Assembly (NCBI GenBank): GCA_035340095.1
Contig: DAORGN010000156.1
Span: forward strand, 1-11,828
Source: JAEUKA01 sp035340095
GTDB lineage: Bacteria > Myxococcota_A > Polyangia > Palsa-1104 > JAEUJZ01
DNA length: 11,828 nt
Reading direction: 5' to 3'
Numbering within the stretch: the first letter of the stretch is position 1; every line of letters starts with the position of its first letter. The notes under the pieces were generated by a model. It saw nothing but the letters and a program-made list of their open reading frames with translations. It did not search any database and was not told the DNA's origin. A program made the position numbers and the translations under genes. Below are positions 7,133-11,828 of this stretch, in pieces.

Positions 7133-7207
7133 AATTTTCTTTGACAGCGACGGGAAATGGTTCTGCTCGCCTAGACCGAATCAGCGGAATATGCGTTGAT
7201 TGAAGTC

Positions 7208-8317
7208 ATGAAGCGAAGTTTGGCGATCGACAATCACGTAGCGTTCCAGTGGTCCGTGGTTCGTTCCGTTGTGGCGGGTGGCCTGCTTGGGCTCGTTCAC
7301 ACCGGGATGGCCGCTAGCAATAGCACGCTCAGCCTCATGTCCTCGCTGACAGGTACATGGTCGTGGCTGTACGGCGCACTCAGCGTCGCGCTGCTCGGTG
7401 CGGCAGCGGTGCCAGCGAGGAGCCAGCGTCAAGCGGTCTGGCTCGTTGGAAGCTCCGCGCTGGCAGCGGCGGTAACCCTTGTGCGAGCCCAAACGGGCGA
7501 GACGGTGGCCGGCCCGGCGATCTTCGCGTGGTCGCTGATTCTGGCGCTTTATCTTGCGCAGAGTACGTCGTCCCGGTGGCAGAGCTTTGTGACGATTGTC
7601 GTCGGCTCGCTGCTTGGAATCGCCGCGCAGCTCCTGCCCGACACGATGGAAGGTCAGGGTCTGCTGCTCAGCCAGCCCCTGTGGATTGCAAACGGTGTCG
7701 CAGGTGGCTGCGTCGGGCTTTTGGTCGGTGTCTCGACGGTCGGTCGGCATCTGGTTCTGAAAACAGCGCCGGTCGAAGGCGAACTCCGCGCTCTTTTGCC
7801 ACCGGCAGACAGCGACGATGAGCTGGCCAAGCTGGTGCGTCAAGCGCTTCTGACCTACGAAGAGGCGGTAGCCAGCCTCGAGGAGCATGAAGCGGCCAAA
7901 GCGGCGGCGTCGCAACTCGCGAGCAAAATCGGGCGTTTCGGCAAGCGCTGGCAGGACATTGAAACGCAGGCGAAAAAGAGCAATCGCGAACAGCTTACTG
8001 CCCGCAAAAATGAACTGCGCAACCGGATCGATTCATCTTCCGACGAGAGCATTCGTCTGGAATACACCCGCGCTCTCGCTGCGATCGACGAGCAGCTAAG
8101 TTACCTCGATGACATTGCGAAAGGTCGCGAGCGCGCGATTGCCCGACTGCACCACCAAGTGGCGACGCTTGAGCGTCTGCGACTCGCCGCGGTTCGTCAT
8201 CACTCCGTCGGCGCAGCCAAACTTGGCGAAGAGCTAAAGTCTGTCGTCGAAGAACTGAATCAAGCCGGTCAAGACCTCGACACCGCCGTCGAAGTGCTCG
8301 CCGAGCTGCCAAACTGA
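7208..8317 (+). CDS. Unrecognised multi-TM protein with long helical C-terminus
   Basis: I do not recognise this protein. From the ATG it is 369 aa. Six hydrophobic segments are visible at about 17-34, 51-69, 75-93, 102-118, 126-143 and 158-178. Then comes a charged region (about 203-365) rich in Ala, Glu, Lys, Arg and Leu with heptad-like spacing, likely a long coiled coil or helical bundle. Key stretches are LTYEEAVASLEEHEAAKAAA (215-234) and ARLHHQVATLERLRLA (312-327). Six TM helices followed by a soluble helical domain recall one half of FUSC/aromatic-acid-exporter-like proteins, but I see no diagnostic motif. A structural or scaffold role at the inner membrane is equally possible. The start is unsure: TTG at 7196 is in frame four codons upstream, and neither start has a strong ribosome site. 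It ends 4 nt from the convergent hemerythrin gene. Confidence 0.75.
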   Translation: MKRSLAIDNHVAFQWSVVRSVVAGGLLGLVHTGMAASNSTLSLMSSLTGTWSWLYGALSVALLGAAAVPARSQRQAVWLVGSSALAAAVTLVRAQTGETVAGPAIFAWSLILALYLAQSTSSRWQSFVTIVVGSLLGIAAQLLPDTMEGQGLLLSQPLWIANGVAGGCVGLLVGVSTVGRHLVLKTAPVEGELRALLPPADSDDELAKLVRQALLTYEEAVASLEEHEAAKAAASQLASKIGRFGKRWQDIETQAKKSNREQLTARKNELRNRIDSSSDESIRLEYTRALAAIDEQLSYLDDIAKGRERAIARLHHQVATLERLRLAAVRHHSVGAAKLGEELKSVVEELNQAGQDLDTAVEVLAELPN

Positions 8318-8321
8318 CAAG

Positions 8322-8867
8322 CTAGCCCGACTGCCGCCGGGCCCGCATCGCTTCCGAAAGTCGCGCCTTCGTATCCGCAGTCAGTACTTGCGACGCCACT
8401 GGAAAAATCAGCCGCTCCTCCGCATCCAGATGAGCATCCAGCAGCGCGCCAAGGCGCAGCGTCAGAAGCTGTAGTCCATCGCGCAGCGCAGCCAGTTCTA
8501 GCGGTTCGCTCACAAGCCGTCGCCATCCAACAAGCGCTTCCTCGATCACCGGCTCGATTACCAAATGTTCATCGCGCATCTGGGCCAGCGCGACAGCACA
8601 GGTCTCGGGCAGCCATGGCTCCGACAGCGCGCTGCAAAGCGTCTCATCCTCATCGAGTATGTGCAGCGGCAAGGCCGTCCCGAAATAGCGCAAAAGCGCG
8701 GATGCGGCGTCAGCGACTTCTTGCGCTTTTGGCTCGACAGCGTCGACCAGCCGCTGGGCAAGCCGCAGGTGATCACGGATTCGCTGATGACACGCAAGCA
8801 GCATCGCGATCGGATCGGCTTGCTGATCGACGCTCTCGCTGGGTTTGGAATGTAGCCGGACGAACAT
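8322..8867 (-). CDS. Hemerythrin domain-containing protein
   Basis: This is a cytoplasmic four-helix-bundle protein of the HHE/hemerythrin superfamily, expected to bind a di-iron centre for oxygen, NO or redox sensing, or for iron handling. From the ATG at 8867 it has 181 aa. Candidate ligands in order are H27 and H33 (CHQRIRDH, 26-33), H69 and E73 (LPLHILDEDE, 66-75), H101 (MRDEH, 97-101), and H146 and E150 (LLDAHLDAEER, 142-152). Both HxxxE motifs are intact. The open frame extends to 8984, but that start would overlap the end of the upstream OmpA-family gene by about 60 nt and add an unrelated Arg-rich leader, so I prefer 8867. No good ribosome site precedes it. It follows the OmpA-family gene on the same strand after 55 nt and may be on the same transcript. 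Confidence 0.85.
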   Translation of the reverse strand: MFVRLHSKPSESVDQQADPIAMLLACHQRIRDHLRLAQRLVDAVEPKAQEVADAASALLRYFGTALPLHILDEDETLCSALSEPWLPETCAVALAQMRDEHLVIEPVIEEALVGWRRLVSEPLELAALRDGLQLLTLRLGALLDAHLDAEERLIFPVASQVLTADTKARLSEAMRARRQSG

Positions 8868-8922
8868 GCTGGGGCTTGATGGCGTCCTTGTGGCGAACGC
8901 CAGGCAAAAGGGATCGCTGCGC

Positions 8923-10032
8923 TTACTTCGTTCCCGGCGGCTTAGGCGCCGTCGCTGCGGCTGGCTTGGGCGCCGTCGCAGCACCGGTGGCTGGCTTGGG
9001 CGCCGTCGCTGTCGGATTGGGCTTCACCTGCTGTGCCCCAGCAGGCTTCACACCAGTGCCGGTCTTCTGCGGCGGCTTCTTGTACGGAGGCAGGTTTGCA
9101 CCCCGACGCTGGCTTTCAGCGTGAGCACACAGCGTCACGTCATGCGAAAACATGAACTGCACGCGACGGTTCTTTTCGTCTTCCGGATTCAGAACCTGCG
9201 GGCACAGACCGCCCCAGCCACGGGTTCCGCCCGGTGCGAGCCGGGACGGCGGCAGACCCGCTTGCAGAAGCGCTTGCTCGACGGCTCGCGCCCGATCCTG
9301 AGATAACTTCAGACGCGCTGGCGGCGAACCACCGGCTTCCGACGGGGTCGTGTGGCCCTCGATGCGAATCATCTCGCCTTCGGGAAGCTTCTTCAGTTCT
9401 TCGACCGCTCGCGAGAGCTTCTGCCGATTTTCGTCGCTAACCTGTCCAGCGTTCTTTTCGAAGATCACGCCGTGGTCATCCGGGCAGTTGATAAACGGGG
9501 TACACGGGCAGTCTTTGCCAGGCGTGCAGTAGCGGCAGCTATCCCCCGAGCAGGGGCAGTTCTTACCAGGCGTACAGAAGTCCGAGCGAAGCGGAGGCCG
9601 AGCCGGACAGTTGACCCCTGGCGTACACGCGCAGTCTTTACCCGGTGTGCATGGGCAGTTGACCCCTGGCGTACACGCGCAGTCTTTGCCGGCGGTGCAC
9701 GGACAGTCTTTTCCCGGCGTGCAGCAGGCTTTTTCGCTCTTACCGCCGGTTTGGCTTGCGGGCGTCATCGGGGTGGTTCCGACCTGACCCGTCCCAAACT
9801 CGTCGATGGGGTAGTTCACCGGAGGCAGCGCCCCCGCACGACCGCCGGCTGGCCCGGCGGAATTTTGGACTTGGGCAAAGCCGGTCGCTGCCGTCAGAAG
9901 CGTGATCCCGGCTGCAACGAGCCCAGCGAGGAAGCTGGCCCGCCGCATACCACCGCGCTGACTGCACCCTTGGCCGACCGGCGAGTGTTCACGGACTTGC
10001 CGCATGGCTATTTGTCTCCGATTCCCTTTCAT
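8923..10032 (-). CDS. OmpA-domain protein with Cys-rich octapeptide repeats, no barrel
   Basis: This is an exported OmpA-family protein of 369 aa from the ATG at 10032. A signal sequence covers about 30-54 (RRASFLAGLVAAGITLLTAATGFAQ), after a long n-region. Two internal ATGs (10005 and 9948) are also plausible, and 9948 gives the most typical signal peptide. The chosen ATG has AGAGGA 4 nt upstream and lies 20 nt after the upstream gene. Residues 103-183 hold a cysteine-rich repeat built on CTPG[KV][DN]C[PA], with 19 cysteines, interrupted by ARPPLRSDF and SGDSCRY. An OmpA C-terminal domain follows (about 188-300: VIFEKNAG, IRIEGHTTPSEAGG, NRRVQFMF). The Asp expected after GHT is Thr229, while Arg247 (LSQDRARAV) is kept, so peptidoglycan binding may be altered. 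Cys277 and Cys302 match cysteines in the neighbouring paralogue. The tail (about 300-369) is rich in Lys, Pro, Ala and Thr. Confidence 0.85.
   Translation of the reverse strand: MKGNRRQIAMRQVREHSPVGQGCSQRGGMRRASFLAGLVAAGITLLTAATGFAQVQNSAGPAGGRAGALPPVNYPIDEFGTGQVGTTPMTPASQTGGKSEKACCTPGKDCPCTAGKDCACTPGVNCPCTPGKDCACTPGVNCPARPPLRSDFCTPGKNCPCSGDSCRYCTPGKDCPCTPFINCPDDHGVIFEKNAGQVSDENRQKLSRAVEELKKLPEGEMIRIEGHTTPSEAGGSPPARLKLSQDRARAVEQALLQAGLPPSRLAPGGTRGWGGLCPQVLNPEDEKNRRVQFMFSHDVTLCAHAESQRRGANLPPYKKPPQKTGTGVKPAGAQQVKPNPTATAPKPATGAATAPKPAAATAPKPPGTK
8935..9012 (-). repeat. Ala-Pro-Lys repeat coding the OmpA-like C-terminal tail
   Basis: Three near-identical copies of a segment encoding A-T-A-P-K-P lie near the 3' end of the gene. 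The shared core on the plus strand is ggcttgggcgccgtcgc, with one copy having tta for ttg. They encode a flexible Pro/Ala/Lys tail like those that span peptidoglycan. Copy number may vary between strains. Confidence 0.6.
9484..9726 (-). repeat. 24-nt-based cysteine repeat array (OmpA-like protein 2)
   Basis: The array codes for octapeptides of the type C-x-C-T-P-G-x-[DN]. A 32-nt identical stretch occurs at 9608-9639 and again at 9656-9687, an offset of 48 nt (two 24-nt units). This implies recent duplication of a two-unit block, PGVN alternating with PGKD. The array is interrupted near 9570-9605 and 9530-9555 by degenerate units. Confidence 0.85.
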
Positions 10033-10052
10033 CGCGTCCTCTCTCACTGCGC

Positions 10053-11789
10053 TCACTGCGGGGGCAGCGGGACGAAGCACTTGATGCTGTCGTCGGGCCA
10101 CAGGTTGATTTCGACGCGACGGTTCGGCTCATTTTCCCGATCGCGCTGCTTGGTCTTGTCCGGGGTCAGCTTGCGCTGAGCCGACAGCGGCGAGTCCACC
10201 ACGAACTTGCAGTTGAAGGCGTACCAGCCAACCAGCACCGACCGCTGCGTCACATCTGCCGGAATTCCCTTGACGCCAAGCTCCGAGCGGATGAAGTCAG
10301 CGACGCTTTCGGCGCGAGCCCGCGACAGTCGCGTGTTGTAGTCGAGACCGCCGACGTTGTCTGTGTGGCCCTCGATGCGGATGCGGTTGCCCTTGTTGAT
10401 GTGATCGGCGATCGCATCGACCGAGCGACGAATCGTCTCCAGACCATCCGGCGTCAGCACCGGGCTGTCGAACTCGAACAGCGAGCCGGCAATCTTGATG
10501 TTCTTCTTCGGGCAGTCAACACCCGGCTTGCACTGGCAGTTGACGCCAGGGGTGCACGGGCAGTTGACGCCAGGGGTGCAAGCGCAGGTCTTGCCTTCCT
10601 CGCAGACGCAGTCTTTGCCGGGGGTGCACGGACAATCGACACCCGGCGTACACGGGCAGTTGACGCCAGGCGTGCACTGGCAGTTGACGCCAGGAATACA
10701 CGGGCAGTTTGCGCCACGGCAGCGGCAGTCAGGCGCAGGCGGTGGTGGCGGCGGCGGCGGTGGCGTCGGCTTTTTGTTCCACGACCAGACCAAACCGGCG
10801 TACACGCGGAAGTCTGGCGAGCCGATGCCTTTGGCTCCACCCGTCGCTGGAACACCCGGTCCACCACCCAAGTAGATGTGGAAGTCGCCAGCGGTCTGCG
10901 TTTCGATGTTCACACGGCCAGCCACCGTCGATTCAAGCGGCGTCTCGCCCAGTGAGCGGAAGTTGAAGTTCGCCAAGCCGAAAACTTCGGTCATGACGTC
11001 GAGAGAGCCGTGGTTCCAGTTGTAGAGCCGCAGGTTCAAGCCCGCGCCCACCGACAGCGAGTTGCCGACGCTGGTGAAGCCGATCTGCTGCGCCTGGGCC
11101 AGATACACGCCAGGGTTTAGCACCAGGGTGAAGCGCCACAGGTTCAAGTGGAACAGCAGCTTGAGGTTTCCGGTCGGCAACGGCGAGCCAAGGAAGCTCT
11201 GTTTGTCGCCGGTCGGCAGTTTCAGATCACCGGCAAAGCCGAGACCGCCCCACTTGCCATTGAGGAACACGACCTTGGCCTGGAAGCGCAGGTCTTCCTG
11301 ACCAATCGAGCTCGGCTCTTGGCTCGGCAGACTCGCCCGCAGCGCCGGATCTTTGAACTCCTCGCCAATTCGACCAACTTCGCCCGTCTGCCAAAACGTG
11401 ACCGGCAGGCTGAGTCCGAACTGGAAGCGACCGGTGCCGCGAATCGGAATGCCGACCGCGATGCCGAGATCACCCGTCAGGCGGTCTCCGACGAGAGGAA
11501 ACCGCGGCTGATCCCCCATGTACAAATACAGGGGATTTTTCGAGTAGTGCAGGAAGAGCTGCGGCGCAATCTCGAAGCGGGGCAGAAGCTCCGCCAGATC
11601 CTGCGTGACCAAGCGGCCTGTACCGAAAGCCGGTTGGAAGCGGTTGATGTCCAGGGCATTGCGCGAAGCGTCCTGGGCACTGGCAGCCTGAGTCACGCAC
11701 AGGCCGGCTGCACAGAGCAGTGTGGCCAAGCGAAAACGCAGGCGCGCAAAGAGGGTGTCGGAAACGGGGCGGTGTTCGGCGTTCGACAT
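10053..11789 (-). CDS. OmpA-family outer membrane protein with Cys-rich octapeptide repeats
   Basis: This is a predicted outer-membrane beta-barrel linked to peptidoglycan, 578 aa. A signal peptide ends near 39 (LATLLCAAGLCVTQAASAQ). Residues about 45-338 alternate hydrophobic and polar residues and end in a strand-like RVYAGLVWSW, as expected for a barrel. A nine-proline run (342-351) is followed by the cysteine array (355-426): 19 cysteines, alternately 2 and 6 residues apart for most of its length, in units of C-P-C-T-P-G-V-N. The OmpA domain runs from about 433 to 565: SLFEFDSPVLTPDGL, RIEGHTDNVGGLDYN and LSRARAESVADFI. Asp477 and Arg492 are the family's peptidoglycan (diaminopimelate) contacts and are intact. 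Cys527 and Cys571 may form a disulfide within this domain. The ATG at 11789 lacks an obvious ribosome site, and only 39 nt upstream are visible. The next gene starts 20 nt after the stop and has the same repeat plus OmpA architecture. Confidence 0.9.
   Translation of the reverse strand: MSNAEHRPVSDTLFARLRFRLATLLCAAGLCVTQAASAQDASRNALDINRFQPAFGTGRLVTQDLAELLPRFEIAPQLFLHYSKNPLYLYMGDQPRFPLVGDRLTGDLGIAVGIPIRGTGRFQFGLSLPVTFWQTGEVGRIGEEFKDPALRASLPSQEPSSIGQEDLRFQAKVVFLNGKWGGLGFAGDLKLPTGDKQSFLGSPLPTGNLKLLFHLNLWRFTLVLNPGVYLAQAQQIGFTSVGNSLSVGAGLNLRLYNWNHGSLDVMTEVFGLANFNFRSLGETPLESTVAGRVNIETQTAGDFHIYLGGGPGVPATGGAKGIGSPDFRVYAGLVWSWNKKPTPPPPPPPPPAPDCRCRGANCPCIPGVNCQCTPGVNCPCTPGVDCPCTPGKDCVCEEGKTCACTPGVNCPCTPGVNCQCKPGVDCPKKNIKIAGSLFEFDSPVLTPDGLETIRRSVDAIADHINKGNRIRIEGHTDNVGGLDYNTRLSRARAESVADFIRSELGVKGIPADVTQRSVLVGWYAFNCKFVVDSPLSAQRKLTPDKTKQRDRENEPNRRVEINLWPDDSIKCFVPLPPQ
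10512..10727 (-). repeat. 24-nt tandem cysteine repeat array (OmpA-like protein 1)
   Basis: About nine 24-nt units run in frame and encode CxCxPGxx octapeptides. On the plus strand the unit core is cagttgacgccaggggtgca, seen nearly unchanged starting near 10537, 10561, 10657 and 10681. One unit in the middle is divergent (C-E-E-G-K-T). It is a coding tandem repeat without unique spacers, so it is not a CRISPR array. Confidence 0.9.
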
Positions 11790-11828
11790 GCTGGTTAGAC
11801 CATTGCAAGCTCGACTGCGGGCCCGTGG

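Noticed and set aside
7133..7207. TTGACA at 7141-7146 as a promoter for the membrane-protein gene
   Set aside because: There is no TATAAT-like hexamer 16-18 nt downstream. A promoter must exist in this 75-nt gap, but I cannot place it.
8868..8984. Extended N-terminus for the hemerythrin protein, start at 8984
   Set aside because: It overlaps the end of the upstream gene, adds an Arg/Ser-rich leader unrelated to the family, and a fitting ATG exists at 8867.
10033..10101. Extended start at 10101 for the second OmpA-like protein
   Set aside because: It overlaps the upstream gene's coding end and places 75 residues before the signal sequence. The ATG at 10032 has a ribosome site.
9352..10179. 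Plus-strand frame opposite the OmpA-like genes with repeated GTRAV-type peptides
   Set aside because: The periodicity is simply the reverse complement of the cysteine repeat. The minus-strand frames have signal peptides and OmpA domains.
10512..10727. Regular 24-nt repeats that might suggest a CRISPR array
   Set aside because: The units are directly tandem with no unique spacers, stay in frame within a gene and encode an octapeptide. No cas genes are present.

Overview
The window looks like chromosomal DNA of a GC-rich Gram-negative bacterium, most likely a member of the Myxococcota or a related former deltaproteobacterial lineage. This rests on gene content: a membrane-anchored Hanks-type Ser/Thr kinase with a PEGA domain, a zapA-fau-rny cluster, a large glycine-rich lipoprotein with a VDNNCDGIDG-type motif and a DUF1565-like start, and OmpA-family proteins. 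No rRNA or other phylogenetic marker is present, so the assignment is an inference. I see no mobile element, tRNA, rRNA or CRISPR array.

Layout. (1) 33-1250 (+): the C-terminal part of a Ser/Thr kinase whose N-lobe is missing at the window edge. (2) 3744-1254 (-): a tight three-gene operon zapA > 5-formyl-THF cyclo-ligase > RNase Y, with a 2-nt gap and then a 4-nt overlap. (3) 3745-3989: a divergent intergenic region with an AT-rich core, inverted repeats and a possible structured RNA. (4) 3990-5633 (+): a glycine-rich predicted surface lipoprotein with beta-helix-like rungs. (5) 7132-5651 (-): a homocysteine S-methyltransferase-family gene followed 27 nt later by a secreted RlpA-like double-psi beta-barrel protein. 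(6) 7208-8317 (+): an unrecognised membrane protein with about six TM segments and a long helical C-terminus. (7) 11789-8322 (-): two neighbouring OmpA-family genes and a hemerythrin-domain gene.

How the genes fit together. Much of the window concerns the cell envelope and division: ZapA (Z-ring), RlpA-like (peptidoglycan), two OmpA-domain proteins (peptidoglycan-outer membrane link), a lipoprotein and a multi-TM protein. The most unusual element is a cysteine-rich octapeptide repeat (consensus C-P-C-T-P-G-[VK]-[ND]). It sits just before the OmpA domain in both neighbouring OmpA proteins, with 19 cysteines in each array. One protein carries an N-terminal beta-barrel and an intact peptidoglycan-binding Asp/Arg pair. 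Its neighbour lacks the barrel, has Thr in place of the Asp, and ends in a Lys/Pro/Ala-rich tail. This looks like a diverged pair of outer-membrane or periplasmic proteins with a disulfide-rich or metal-binding spacer, and it is my main candidate for a little-described system. All three convergent gene junctions are extremely short (3, 17 and 4 nt).
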